The notes beneath the pieces were generated by a model that worked only from the letters and a program-made list of their open reading frames with translations, did no database searches and was not told the origin of the DNA. Below, piece by piece: positions 26,472-34,522 of a stretch of DNA of 64,000 nt; position 1 is the first letter of the stretch, and every line of letters starts with the position of its first letter. The position numbers and the translations under genes are program-made. Source of the stretch: Athalassotoga saccharophila (lineage in GTDB: Bacteria > Thermotogota > Thermotogae > Mesoaciditogales > Mesoaciditogaceae); the NCBI RefSeq assembly GCF_009936215.1, contig NZ_AP019551.1:458501-522500 (forward strand), read 5' to 3'.

Positions 26472-26789
26472 ATGTACGGACTTATAAACATAGGGTTTGG
26501 AAATGTTGTGATCGGAGATCGTGTCATAGTGATAGTTAACCCCGAGTCTGCGCCTTTGAAACGTCTCAAGGATGGTGCCAAAGACGATGGCAAACTCATA
26601 GATGCCACATACGGAAGAAGAACGAGATCTATCCTTATAACAGACAGCAATCACGTCATTTTAAGTGCTATCCAGCCAGAAACGATATCCGAGAGATTCC
26701 AGGCTTCATTTAGAGAAATGAAAGAAATAACAGAAAAAACACCGGAAAAAACGCCAGAAAGCAAAACCAAAACTAAAGCAAAATCATGA
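26472..26789 (+). CDS. remA: RemA/DUF370 family DNA-binding protein
   Basis: The 105-residue protein opens [22 protein letters not shown] and continues with [22 protein letters not shown], which defines the RemA family. RemA binds DNA as a ring and controls matrix genes in Bacillus. The position just before gmk is the usual one. The last 20 or so residues are a lysine/threonine/proline-rich tail ([16 protein letters not shown]) longer than in typical members. It overlaps gmk by 4 bases. Confidence 0.9.
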   Translation: MYGLINIGFGNVVIGDRVIVIVNPESAPLKRLKDGAKDDGKLIDATYGRRTRSILITDSNHVILSAIQPETISERFQASFREMKEITEKTPEKTPESKTKTKAKS

Positions 26790-27394
26790 GAGGCCTGATT
26801 TTCGTGATGAGTGGCCCTTCGGGGGCCGGTAAAACTACAATCGTTAAAATGGCACTTTCACAAATAGAGGGAATGGAATTTTCCGTCTCATACACAACAA
26901 GGCCCAAAAGAGAAAATGAAGTGGAAGGTGTTGATTATTTTTTTGTGGATGAAAAAACATTCAGAGAACTCATAAAAAAGGGAGAATTCCTTGAATGGGC
27001 CGAAGTCCATGGCCATCTTTACGGCACTTCGAAAAAATTCGTCGAGGAAAGGCTTGAAAAAGGCAAAAATTTGCTTTTAGACGTAGACGTAAAAGGAGCG
27101 CTGAATATCAAAAAGATATACAAAGATGGCATATTCATATTTGTGGCTCCCCCTTCCTTTAAAGAGTTGAAAGAGAGACTTTTAAAAAGGCACACGGAAA
27201 GCAAAGATGATTTTGAAAAAAGAATAGAAGATGCGAAATTCGAACTTTCTCAAATATCTAAATTCGACTATCTTATAGTTAACAGAGAGATAAACACGGC
27301 GGTCAAAGAACTTGTGTCGATAATCATCGCCGAACAATTGAAGGTTTCAAGGTTAAGTGAGTTCATAGGAAAGTATAATTTTATAAAGGGATGA
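26786..27394 (+). CDS. gmk: Guanylate kinase
   Basis: A 202-residue enzyme phosphorylating GMP to GDP. The P-loop [13 protein letters not shown] and the GMP-binding [20 protein letters not shown] are intact, as are the LLDVDVKGA and RLLKRHTES lid segments. It is translationally coupled on both sides by ATGA-type overlaps. Confidence 0.98.
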   Translation: MRGLIFVMSGPSGAGKTTIVKMALSQIEGMEFSVSYTTRPKRENEVEGVDYFFVDEKTFRELIKKGEFLEWAEVHGHLYGTSKKFVEERLEKGKNLLLDVDVKGALNIKKIYKDGIFIFVAPPSFKELKERLLKRHTESKDDFEKRIEDAKFELSQISKFDYLIVNREINTAVKELVSIIIAEQLKVSRLSEFIGKYNFIKG

Positions 27395-27639
27395 TAAAAA
27401 TGAAAGATGGTATTTATGAAACTCTTATGAACAGATACGGAAACAAATACGCTATATCCATGGCTGTGGCAAAAAGAGCGGAATCTTTGAATGAACTTTC
27501 AAAACCACTTGTAAAGACAGAAGAATCCAATCTTGTAACAATCGCACTTCAGGAAATGGCGGCCGGATACGTTGAGATAAAGAATTCAGAAATGTTAAAA
27601 GCGCTTACCGCGAATGTCAAAATTTCAAAGAAAAGATGA
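27391..27639 (+). CDS. rpoZ: RNA polymerase omega subunit
   Basis: The 82-residue protein sits at the usual position after gmk. NRYGNKYAISMAVAKRAESLN matches the helix of omega that supports the beta-prime subunit, and VTIALQEMAAGYVEIK is the later conserved segment. ATG overlaps the gmk stop; an ATG three codons later is an alternative start. Confidence 0.92.
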   Translation: MIKMKDGIYETLMNRYGNKYAISMAVAKRAESLNELSKPLVKTEESNLVTIALQEMAAGYVEIKNSEMLKALTANVKISKKR

Positions 27640-28814
27640 GAGTTCTTCTTGCCATAACTGGCGGGATAGCGGCATACAAGGCCGTTGATCTTGCGAGCAT
27701 TTTGAGAAAGAGAAAAGATGAATTGAAAATAATCATGACAGAAAATGCCATGAAATTCGTCTCTCCTCTTACATTTGCCGCGGTGGGTAACGCTGAAGTT
27801 TACACGGACGAGTTCGAATACAGAGGGTTGATCTCTCATACGGGACTTTCTTCTTGGGCCGACGTTATGATCATAGCACCTGCAACTGCAAACACGATGG
27901 CAAAGATAGCAAATGGGATCGCAGACAACATAGTGACGGCAAGCGCTCTTGCCTTTAAGGGACCAAAAATTTTGGTGCCTGCGATGAATGTAAGAATGTA
28001 CGAAAATCAGGTAACGCAAGATAACCTTGAAAAATTATCCAAATATGGATGGAAAATAGTAGAGCCCGAAATTGGACACCTTGCCGATGGAGAAGAAGGA
28101 AAGGGAAGGTATCCAGAAAATGCAAGGATAATCTTTGAAATGGAAAGTCTTTTTACAAAAAAAGACATGGATAATTTAAAAGTGCTTGTTACCGCCGGTC
28201 CAACTCGAGAGGCAATAGATCCGGTCAGATACATATCGAACAGATCCTCGGGAAAAATGGGATATGAAATAGCGAAAGCGGCCGTTTTGAGAGGCGCAGA
28301 TGTGCATCTTGTTAGCGGACCTGTGAACATTCAATCGCCCTTTAATGTCAAAAGATATGACGTTGAAAGTACACAGGAGATGGCCCAAAGGGTTTTAGAT
28401 ATCTTGAATCAAGTCGATATAGTCATAATGGCTGCCGCTGTTGCAGATTATAAACCATTGGAAACGGCACAGCAAAAGATAAAAAAGGGCCTCTCTTTGG
28501 ACTTAAAACTCGTAAAAACGACGGATATACTTTCTGAGATTTCAAAGGTTAAACGTCCGGATCAATTCGTTGTTGGCTTCGCCGCCGAAACCCAAAACCT
28601 TCTTGAAAATGCGAGACATAAATTCGAATCGAAATCTCTCGACATGATAGTCGCCAATGACGTCTCGAGAAAGGATATAGGGTTCGAGTCAGACTACAAC
28701 GAAGTTACCGTAATAACGAAAAACGAAACCGTGCATCTTGAACGAATGACTAAAAATGAAATTGCAAATTCATTGCTTGACATTCTTCTAAAAGAAATTG
28801 TCAAGAAAAATTAA
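27636..28814 (+). CDS. coaBC: Bifunctional phosphopantothenoylcysteine decarboxylase/synthetase
   Basis: A 392-residue coenzyme A biosynthesis enzyme. The N-terminal CoaC flavoprotein part has LAITGGIAAYKAVDLA and the PAMNVRMYENQ substrate motif. The C-terminal CoaB part has VTAGPTREAIDPVRYISNRSSGKMG for nucleotide binding. The next step but one of the pathway, CoaD, is encoded at 56.5-57.0 kb. It ends the yicC operon; a short A/T-rich gap follows. Confidence 0.97.
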   Translation: MRVLLAITGGIAAYKAVDLASILRKRKDELKIIMTENAMKFVSPLTFAAVGNAEVYTDEFEYRGLISHTGLSSWADVMIIAPATANTMAKIANGIADNIVTASALAFKGPKILVPAMNVRMYENQVTQDNLEKLSKYGWKIVEPEIGHLADGEEGKGRYPENARIIFEMESLFTKKDMDNLKVLVTAGPTREAIDPVRYISNRSSGKMGYEIAKAAVLRGADVHLVSGPVNIQSPFNVKRYDVESTQEMAQRVLDILNQVDIVIMAAAVADYKPLETAQQKIKKGLSLDLKLVKTTDILSEISKVKRPDQFVVGFAAETQNLLENARHKFESKSLDMIVANDVSRKDIGFESDYNEVTVITKNETVHLERMTKNEIANSLLDILLKEIVKKN

Positions 28815-28878
28815 ATTCAGATACTCGATAAATATAGTATTATATTGGTACCCGTAAAGGGTAATTCGGAGGTGGATT

Positions 28879-29547
28879 ATGGCAGCATTACTTTCAGAAG
28901 AGGACAGGAAATACCTTGTCGATCTATTCGAGAAGGAATTAAAAGGAGAAGTTAAAATACTCTTTTTTGGCAGCAAAAGAAAAGAAGAGTGCGAGTACTG
29001 CGATCTTACGGAACAGATTCTTCAGGAACTTGCCGAAACAAACAACAAAATAACGATAGAAACGCATGATTTTGATGAAGATGCTTTGGTCAAAAAGTAC
29101 AACGTCGAAATGGTTCCTGCGATTCTGATGTTGGATTCAGAAGGCAATGACATGAGAATAAGATATTACGGAATACCTTCCGGTTATGAATTCTCATCCC
29201 TCATAGAAGACGTCATAGCGACTTCTAAAAAAGGAGAAGTTGACCTTTCTTCTTCGACTTTGAAAAAACTCGAAGAGATTAAATCTCCTTTGAAATTGCA
29301 GGTATTCGTGACGCCAACATGTCCGTATTGTCCAAGAGCGGTTTTAATGGCCCATAAACTTGCGATGAAGTCACCTAACATAATTGGAGAGATGATAGAG
29401 GCCAATGAATTTCCGGATCTTTCGATGCAATACAACGTTTCTTCCGTTCCTCACATAATAATAAATGAGGGAGAAGGAGAATTCGTGGGTGCCCTTCCTG
29501 AAGATGCATTCGTTGAACAAATAATGAGTGTGGTAAAAGGAGTTTGA
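28879..29547 (+). CDS. Protein disulfide oxidoreductase, two-thioredoxin-fold (PDO)
   Basis: A 222-residue glutaredoxin-like protein with two thioredoxin folds, each with an active CxxC: C38-EY-C41 and C148-PY-C151. PDOs of this type are found mainly in thermophilic archaea and bacteria and serve cytoplasmic disulfide exchange. It lies 4 bases before trxB, which probably reduces it, forming a two-gene redox unit. The ribosome site is TCGGAGGTGG. Confidence 0.93.
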   Translation: MAALLSEEDRKYLVDLFEKELKGEVKILFFGSKRKEECEYCDLTEQILQELAETNNKITIETHDFDEDALVKKYNVEMVPAILMLDSEGNDMRIRYYGIPSGYEFSSLIEDVIATSKKGEVDLSSSTLKKLEEIKSPLKLQVFVTPTCPYCPRAVLMAHKLAMKSPNIIGEMIEANEFPDLSMQYNVSSVPHIIINEGEGEFVGALPEDAFVEQIMSVVKGV

Positions 29548-29551
29548 TAAC

Positions 29552-30499
29552 ATGCCTCTTTTCAACCTCTCGAACGTCTCGAAGCCAAAAGAAACGAACT
29601 ACGACGTTGCAATAATAGGAGCAGGCCCAGGCGGACTGGCAAGTGCTATATACGCAGGTCGTGCAGGTTTAAAAACGATAGTTTTTGAAAAATCAACCGA
29701 GGGTGGTCAGATACTTCTAACTGACATGATAGAAGATTACCCGGGTTTCGTTTCTATAAGCGGAAATGCACTGGCCGAAAATTTTCTGAATCACGCCAAG
29801 GCATTTGGATCAAATTTCACGAATGAAGAGATAATAGAGGCTGATTTAACTTCAAAGATCAAGAGGTTGAAAACGGACCTTGGAAATGAATACACGGCTA
29901 AAACCGTTGTAATCGCAACCGGAAGTAATCCAAGGAAACTTGGTGTTCCGGGCGAAGAAGAATTTATGAATAGAGGTGTCTCTTATTGCGCCGTTTGTGA
30001 TGGAAGTTTCTTCAAGGATAAAAGGGTTGTAGTTGTTGGTGGTGGCGATAGCGCCGTGGAAGAAGGACTTTACATGACGAAGATCGCAAAAGAAGTAACC
30101 CTAATCCACAGAAGAGACAAATTGAGAGCGCAAAAGATAGCCCAAGAAAGGGCCTTCAAGTCAAAGATGAAGTTCATCTGGGACAGCGTTGTTACAGAGA
30201 TAGGCGGTTCCAAAAACGTCGAGTACGTGATGATAAAAAATTTGAAAACAAATGAAACAACAAAGTATCCCACTGATGGTGTCTTCATATACGTAGGCTT
30301 GATTCCAAACACACAAATATTCAAAGATCAGATAAAAACGGATGAAAACGGCTTCATACTCACAGATGAGCACATGGAAACAAATTTAGAGGGTGTGTAT
30401 GCGGTGGGAGATGTCAGAAAAACACCGCTAAGGCAGATAGTAACTGCGGCAGCAGATGGAGCGATAGCCGTAATAGATATGACAAAGTACTTTGACTAA
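29552..30499 (+). CDS. trxB: Thioredoxin reductase
   Basis: A 315-residue FAD/NAD(P)H enzyme with the FAD motif AIIGAGPGGLASAIYAGRAG, the redox disulfide in CAVCDGSFF, the NADPH motif VVGGGDSAVEEG and the closing AVGDVRKTPLRQIVTAAADGA. It probably reduces the PDO encoded just upstream. A strong terminator follows. Confidence 0.97.
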   Translation: MPLFNLSNVSKPKETNYDVAIIGAGPGGLASAIYAGRAGLKTIVFEKSTEGGQILLTDMIEDYPGFVSISGNALAENFLNHAKAFGSNFTNEEIIEADLTSKIKRLKTDLGNEYTAKTVVIATGSNPRKLGVPGEEEFMNRGVSYCAVCDGSFFKDKRVVVVGGGDSAVEEGLYMTKIAKEVTLIHRRDKLRAQKIAQERAFKSKMKFIWDSVVTEIGGSKNVEYVMIKNLKTNETTKYPTDGVFIYVGLIPNTQIFKDQIKTDENGFILTDEHMETNLEGVYAVGDVRKTPLRQIVTAAADGAIAVIDMTKYFD

Positions 30500-30502
30500 A
30501 GC

Positions 30503-30530
30503 AAAAAAGACCGCAAAAGCGGTCTTTTTT
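30503..30530 (+). terminator. Rho-independent terminator after trxB
   Basis: AAAAAAGACCGC-aaaa-GCGGTCTTTTTT, a perfect 12-pair stem. Confidence 0.95.
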
Positions 30531-30531
30531 G

Positions 30532-30561
30532 TTGATCTCTTATCATTTAATATGCTATACT
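30532..30561 (+). promoter_or_regulatory. Promoter of tRNA-Arg
   Basis: TTGATC (30532-30537), 18-base spacer, extended -10 TGC-TATACT (30553-30561). The predicted start lies a few bases before the mature tRNA. Confidence 0.7.
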
Positions 30562-30573
30562 CTTCAAGATATC

Positions 30574-30648
30574 GCCTCTATAGTTCAATGGATAGAACGG
30601 TGGATTCCTAATCCGCAAATGCAGGTTCGATTCCTGCTAGGGGCACCA
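30574..30648 (+). tRNA. tRNA-Arg(CCT)
   Basis: A 75-base cloverleaf folded by eye: acceptor GCCTCTA/TAGGGGC, anticodon stem GTGGA/TCCGC around loop TTCCTAA (anticodon CCT, reads AGG), T arm GCAGG-TTCGATT-CCTGC, and an encoded CCA end. AGG arginine codons are heavily used in the surrounding genes. The accessory island begins immediately downstream. Confidence 0.95.
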
Positions 30649-30686
30649 GATATATATTACTTGGTAACCGTGTAATGGACGGGCAC

Positions 30687-30833
30687 CAAGAAATGGTAAA
30701 GAAGTTTAAATCCTCAATCTCACGATGGCCGTAATAAATCTATAAGGCTGTGCCGCCGGCAAGATAAAAATCATCAACAAATGGTGCGGATCTATTACTT
30801 TGGGCGTTTTAAGGGGAATACCGTTGAGAACAT
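30687..30833 (-). pseudogene. AbiEii-type nucleotidyltransferase toxin gene, broken and truncated
   Basis: An ATG at 30833 behind GAGGAGG opens MFSTVFPLKRPK and stops at once. In another minus-strand frame, about 20 codons downstream, the bases encode DDFYLAGGTAL, a TAG stop, then IYYGHREIEDLNFFTISW. That is the nucleotidyltransferase core of AbiEii-like toxins (FYLAGGTAL..GHR..DLDFF). The gene therefore has at least one frameshift and one nonsense codon, and it is cut off near 30687, short of the family's usual 200 or more residues. It directly follows its presumed antitoxin gene. Confidence 0.75.
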
Positions 30834-31114
30834 GCATATACCTCCTCGGTAGGTATATCAAGAATGGTAGACCAAAACGTTGCGACACGTTTTGAGATGT
30901 TCCTTGAATTTTTAACAACGTATCTTATTTCATCGTCCGAATAGATAGTTCTCAATTCTTTAATCTGCTCCATGACGCCGTACTCAAGCACTCTGGCAAT
31001 TATGAAATTTTTATCTTTGATGATATCCAGTTTAGACGCATCAACATCCCAGAAACAGTTGTTAAAGGAAGCGAATTGAAATGGGGTAGAAATTGAAATC
31101 ACCTTCTTTTTCAT
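30809..31114 (-). CDS. DUF6922 family protein, presumed antitoxin of a decayed pair
   Basis: A 101-residue protein. CFWDVDASKLDIIKDKNFII with RVLEYG, followed by the IRYVVKNSRNISKRVATFW segment, matches the DUF6922 family, normally encoded just before AbiEii-type nucleotidyltransferases. It is intact while the downstream toxin is destroyed. On the minus strand a TATAAT box at 31147-31142 with TTGGCC 16 bases before it could serve as promoter. The start ATG has no obvious ribosome site. The last few codons overlap the toxin remnant. Confidence 0.7.
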   Translation of the reverse strand: MKKKVISISTPFQFASFNNCFWDVDASKLDIIKDKNFIIARVLEYGVMEQIKELRTIYSDDEIRYVVKNSRNISKRVATFWSTILDIPTEEVYACSQRYSP

Positions 31115-31147
31115 GGAGAAATCTTTTTATGCATTTTAACAATTATA

Positions 31148-31245
31148 ACATGGAACAGCGCATGGCCAATGGCAAATGGCTTATAGCGTATGGCGAATAG
31201 CAAAGACCGAGATTAGGCGTTAGGGATTAGACATTAGAGGTTAGA
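31148..31245. repeat. Short-word degenerate repeat, island copy 1
   Basis: Tandem imperfect words of the type ATGGC(C/A)AATGGC...GTATGGCGAATAG, then GATTAGGCGTTAGGGATTAG. The same words recur at 32404-32590, 33951-34071 and 34523-34646, and nowhere else that I see in the window. Confidence 0.7.
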
Positions 31246-31250
31246 AAAAC

Positions 31251-31295
31251 ACTTCCGCCCTCGGAAGTAACTTCCGGTACCGGAAGTGATATAAT
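31251..31295 (+). promoter_or_regulatory. Two tandem 18-base palindromes overlapping a promoter
   Basis: ACTTCCGCCCTCGGAAGT (31251-31268) and ACTTCCGGTACCGGAAGT (31270-31287; a perfect palindrome) share the half-site ACTTCCG/CGGAAGT and begin 19 bases apart. A -10 TATAAT follows at 31290-31295. The -35 position falls inside the operators and is poor, so a DNA-binding protein probably controls the ATPase gene from here. Confidence 0.8.
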
Positions 31296-31311
31296 CACTC
31301 TGGGTGATAAA

Positions 31312-32406
31312 ATGCTTTTTGATCTAAAGCCAAAAGAGGATATAAAAAGTTTTTTTGACAGAGAAGAAGAGATAAATGATCTTGTTGATTCAATAGAAAA
31401 GTATCCGCTTACGATGGTTACGGGGCTGAGGAGGATCGGAAAATCTTCTCTTGTGCGGACGGTCATAAAAGATAAGGAATATCAAAGTGTATTTTTGGAC
31501 GGAAGAGCGATGTATGCAAACAGTGGTGGAAATATAAAGAAGGCGGATTTGATCCAAAGATTGCAAAATGCCCTTTCTGAATTTTCAAATTTTGAGAAAT
31601 TAAAAATTTTTCTGACAAATTTAAGGGGAATATCCGTTAAAGATCTTTCGTTGTCGATGAACTGGAAAGAAGTGGACCTGCTCTCTTTGATAGAAAAGAT
31701 CGAGAAATTCAGTGAGAAAGAAAACAATTACACCATCTTTTTCTTTGACGAGGCACAATACTTAAAGTATTACGGAACAAAAGGAGGCAATGATTTACTT
31801 TCGCTTTTTTCTTACATGTACGATAATTTCAAGTTCATAAAGATAATAATTTCCGGATCGGAAATAGGCCTTCTCCACAATTTTTTAAACGTGGATGATT
31901 ACAAATCACCACTTTACGGAAGATATATAAGGGAAATTTCTTTGAATCCATTCGATAAATTAACATCGATTTCATTCCTTGAAAAAGGGTTTGATGAAAT
32001 AAAGGTAAAGATCGATCGGGAAGATATTCGAAAAGCAGTTGAGATTTTAGATGGCATTCCGGGCTATCTTGTTGAATTTGGAAACCGGTATGCTCAATTT
32101 AAAGATCTTGATATGGCCATAAAAAGCACATTTCAAGGCCTTTCCGGAATGGTAGAAGGAGAGATAAAAGAGTTAGAAAGGAAGAGTCCAAGATATGTTC
32201 AGACGCTTGCGTACATCTCAAATGGAATAAATACGTGGTCCGGTTTAAAAAATGCATTTTTTGCGAAAGGTGACACGATATCCGATTCAAGGCTTTACGA
32301 GATACTTAAAAATTTGGAAAAGATGACATGGATAAAGCAAGAAAATACCGGTGAAAAATACAAAATAATAGATAACGTTTTAAAAGAAATATTGAAAAAA
32401 CGGTGA
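31312..32406 (+). CDS. Archaeal-type AAA ATPase (ATPase_2 family)
   Basis: The 364-residue protein has FFDREEEINDLVDSI at the start, Walker A VTGLRRIGKSSLV, Walker B TIFFFDEAQYL and a sensor region IIISGSEIGLL, in the order of the archaeal ATPase family common on mobile DNA. The C-terminal part (about 270-364) looks like winged-helix DNA-binding segments. There is no fused nuclease domain. The start ATG at 31312 lies just after the palindromic promoter, with GGGTGAT as a weak ribosome site. Its role is unknown; the family often accompanies accessory or defence genes. Confidence 0.82.
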   Translation: MLFDLKPKEDIKSFFDREEEINDLVDSIEKYPLTMVTGLRRIGKSSLVRTVIKDKEYQSVFLDGRAMYANSGGNIKKADLIQRLQNALSEFSNFEKLKIFLTNLRGISVKDLSLSMNWKEVDLLSLIEKIEKFSEKENNYTIFFFDEAQYLKYYGTKGGNDLLSLFSYMYDNFKFIKIIISGSEIGLLHNFLNVDDYKSPLYGRYIREISLNPFDKLTSISFLEKGFDEIKVKIDREDIRKAVEILDGIPGYLVEFGNRYAQFKDLDMAIKSTFQGLSGMVEGEIKELERKSPRYVQTLAYISNGINTWSGLKNAFFAKGDTISDSRLYEILKNLEKMTWIKQENTGEKYKIIDNVLKEILKKR

Positions 32407-32590
32407 TGCGTAACGAGTAATCAGCAAAAAAGCAGAGATTAGAGACTGGACATTAGAGATTAGGGGAAAAACGGCAGGTGGCTCGTAGCGGGTAGCACGT
32501 AGAAAAAATAATAATGCGTGATCGGTAAACAGTAAGCAGTGACAGGTGAGCAATCAGCAAATGACACATTGCCAATAGCAGGTGAAAAAA
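32404..32590. repeat. Short-word degenerate repeat, island copy 2
   Basis: Words such as GCGTAACGAGTAATCAGC, GAGATTAGAGACTGG and GTAAACAGTAAGCAGTGA pack this noncoding stretch between the ATPase and Fic genes. They are related to the other island repeats but more diverged. Confidence 0.6.
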
Positions 32591-32598
32591 CAAAACAA

Positions 32599-32626
32599 CG
32601 TCATCCCGCATCACGTGCGGGATCAC
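32599..32626. repeat. Palindromic hairpin, REP-like
   Basis: TCCCGCA-tcacg-TGCGGGA at 32604-32622 inside a GTCAT...GATCAC context. It lies just after the stop codon of the Fic gene and could end its transcript, although there is no T run on the minus strand. The shape is that of widespread intergenic palindromes. Confidence 0.5.
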
Positions 32627-32636
32627 ATTGAGGCCC

Positions 32637-33821
32637 TTAAAGGCGATTCTCGTTTTTGTTTAAAAACTCAGGAATAAATTTCTCACTTTCCAAAGACTTG
32701 ATTATACCCCTAAGAAGGTAATTATTTGCAAAGTTGATTGTGTAAATCCTCTCTTTTGTTTCTATCGGCTTGATCATGTTTTTTTCTTTCATTCTTGACA
32801 TTGTACGAGATTTTTGAACAGAATTTGTGATACCGAAGATTTTCAATTCTTCTGATTTCATTGTCATATCGTCCTTTAAAATGAGGTATTTCAAAATTTG
32901 ATATTCTCTGTCCGTAATTTGCTTTCTATCAAGAGAAAATGAAATTGCCGGCAATAAAAGTGATTGTTGAACATATTTTTTAACGAGAAAGTGATCAATT
33001 TTTTCAATTTCATCTTTTAACCCAGACAAAAAGTATTCTGACCATTGAAGTAAATCTTCATCTTTTAGAGAATCTGCTCTTGATAAAAAGTTATAATATT
33101 TTTCCCTATCGTTGTAAAAGATGGAAGAAGGGTTTATGATTCTCAAATCTTTTACGCGAAAGCCAATTTTTATTAGCAAAGCATAATTAAGCAATCTACC
33201 CATTCTCCCATTACCATTATCAAAAGGGTGAATGTACGCAAATCTATGGTGCGCAATGGCTATCATAAGAAGTTGATACTGTTCTGGCCAACTTTGGTTG
33301 ATGAAATTCAAAAATGAATCGAAATGATCTCTCAATGCGGCCGCATCGGGAGGAATATGAGAAGATTTTTTTATATGAACATTATGTTTTCGCAATTCTC
33401 CTGGATACATTGAACCTTCCCCATGTGGCGGTGGAGTGAGTTCCTTCGTAATAATCTTGTGAACTTCGGAGATATATGCTCTTGTAAATTTTGTATTTTC
33501 ATCAGTTTGATCTTCAATCCATTTTATAGCTTCATCAAGGTTCTCTATTTCTTTTTGAGATTCATCTTTGTATGCTGATTTTTCGATTATCTTCTCAACG
33601 TATTCTGAAAGAGTGGTATTATTTCCTTCTATTCTTGCAGAACCAAATGTTTCAAGGATTTGGAAAATATCTTTCAATTGGAGAAATATCCATTTTGGAA
33701 CTTCCCCGACAGATTGGTTTGACCTCAATTTTTCAAGTTTCAAAATAATACCTGTAAGATTACTTCCCCATTTTGGTTCAGGGATTTTGATTTCTATGTC
33801 GTTTAACAATTTACTTGCCAC
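32637..33821 (-). CDS. Fic-domain AMPylase-type protein with N-terminal inhibitory helix
   Basis: The 394-residue protein has the Fic motif HPFDNGNGRMGR (198-209), which matches HxFx(D/E)GNGRxxR and has the catalytic histidine. It also has an inhibitory motif of the form (S/T)xxxE(G/N) before the Fic core (S61-ARI-E65-G66), so activity is probably held in check until relieved. The C-terminal 100 residues look like a winged helix (ITDREYQILKYLILKDDMTMKSEELK), which fits DNA binding and autoregulation. The start is GTG 33821 or TTG 33809; neither has a strong ribosome site. Confidence 0.88.
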   Translation of the reverse strand: MASKLLNDIEIKIPEPKWGSNLTGIILKLEKLRSNQSVGEVPKWIFLQLKDIFQILETFGSARIEGNNTTLSEYVEKIIEKSAYKDESQKEIENLDEAIKWIEDQTDENTKFTRAYISEVHKIITKELTPPPHGEGSMYPGELRKHNVHIKKSSHIPPDAAALRDHFDSFLNFINQSWPEQYQLLMIAIAHHRFAYIHPFDNGNGRMGRLLNYALLIKIGFRVKDLRIINPSSIFYNDREKYYNFLSRADSLKDEDLLQWSEYFLSGLKDEIEKIDHFLVKKYVQQSLLLPAISFSLDRKQITDREYQILKYLILKDDMTMKSEELKIFGITNSVQKSRTMSRMKEKNMIKPIETKERIYTINFANNYLLRGIIKSLESEKFIPEFLNKNENRL

Positions 33822-33833
33822 CTTACAAAAAAT

Positions 33834-33932
33834 TACTTATCATTATTATATCACTAAATCCTATTTTAAAAGTAAAAAATGAAAAAATAATTAATTGGTT
33901 ACTTATCATTATTTAAAAATACTACTTATCAT
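33834..33932 (-). promoter_or_regulatory. Fic promoter with three ATGATAAGTA direct repeats
   Basis: The 10-mer TACTTATCAT (minus strand ATGATAAGTA) occurs exactly at 33834-33843, 33900-33909 and 33923-33932. A -10 TATAAT lies on the minus strand at 33850-33845, directly beside the first copy. This layout suits an operator set for a repressor, possibly the winged-helix end of the Fic protein itself. Confidence 0.65.
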
Positions 33933-33950
33933 CGATCAGCAAAAAAGAGT

Positions 33951-34071
33951 ATGGCAAATGGCATATGGCAGATGGCGAATAGTAAAAAGAGATTAGAGAT
34001 TAAAAAAGGCCGTTATCAGTAACGCGTAATCAGTGAACAGCGGGAATTGACAAAAGCAACTTTTTATGATA
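33951..34071. repeat. 120-base direct repeat, left copy
   Basis: This begins ATGGCAAATGGCATATGGCA and ends in TTTTTATGATA. It matches the right copy at 34523-34641 at nearly all positions. The copies flank the RHH/PIN gene pair and each carries a TTGACA promoter element near its end. Confidence 0.85.
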
Positions 34072-34075
34072 TCTT
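34047..34075 (+). promoter_or_regulatory. Promoter of the RHH antitoxin gene (within the left repeat)
   Basis: TTGACA (34047-34052), 17-base spacer, TATCTT (34070-34075), about 35 bases before the gene. The -35 and spacer lie inside the duplicated repeat. Confidence 0.7.
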
Positions 34076-34110
34076 TAATTGTAAAGAATTAACATTACGA
34101 AGATGATTAT

Positions 34111-34362
34111 ATGCCAAGCAATACAAGGATTGTGAATATGTCTATTCCTTTAGATATTTACGATAAAGTGGATAAAATGGCAAGAAAGAGAAAAACTTCT
34201 AAAAGTAGCATCTTAAAAGAAGCCTTGGAACGTTATATTATAGAAGAAGAAAAATGGAACCTGATCTACAAGTGGGGCGAGGAAAAATCTAAATCACTTG
34301 GAATAAGAGATGAAAAAGATGTCGCTCAACTTATCAAAGACTTTCGTCAATATCATAAATAA
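34111..34362 (+). CDS. Ribbon-helix-helix antitoxin (CopG/VapB-like)
   Basis: An 83-residue protein with the RHH pattern: a short strand RIVNMSIP, helix LDIYDKVDKMARKR and helix KSSILKEALERYI. The acidic C-terminal half would bind a toxin. The stop overlaps the start of the PIN gene (TAATG), as in VapBC operons. As the partner toxin is broken, this antitoxin is probably an orphan. Confidence 0.82.
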   Translation: MPSNTRIVNMSIPLDIYDKVDKMARKRKTSKSSILKEALERYIIEEEKWNLIYKWGEEKSKSLGIRDEKDVAQLIKDFRQYHK

Positions 34363-34522
34363 TGATGAAAGTCGTCTTAGATACTAATGTTTTCATTTCT
34401 GCTATTTTGACTCCTGGGAACCCAAGAAAGATTTTGGAATTTGCAAGAAGAGACACTTCACTTACCATTTATCAGAATTCATTCTATGGGAAATAGAAAG
34501 GATTCTCAAAAGAAAAATTGGA
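34362..34522 (+). pseudogene. PIN-domain toxin gene, frameshifted and truncated by a repeat
   Basis: The frame opens MMKVVLDTNVFISAILTPGN, the first strand and metal-binding aspartate of PIN ribonucleases, and reads on to a stop at 34496 (FYGK). Shifting the frame near 34465-34475 restores PIN-like sequence LSEFILWEIERILKRKIG, which then runs into the right 120-base repeat at 34523. The gene thus has a frameshift and has lost about two thirds of its length. Confidence 0.82.

Noticed and set aside
28845..28866. Regulatory hairpin TACCC-gtaaa-GGGTA before the PDO gene
   Set aside because: Five pairs only and no T run; it could arise by chance in this A/T-rich gap.
30640..30692. att-site duplication of the tRNA-Arg 3' end (GGGCACCA repeated at about 30680)
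   Set aside because: Only eight bases match, the second copy lies inside the toxin remnant, and there is no integrase gene in the island.
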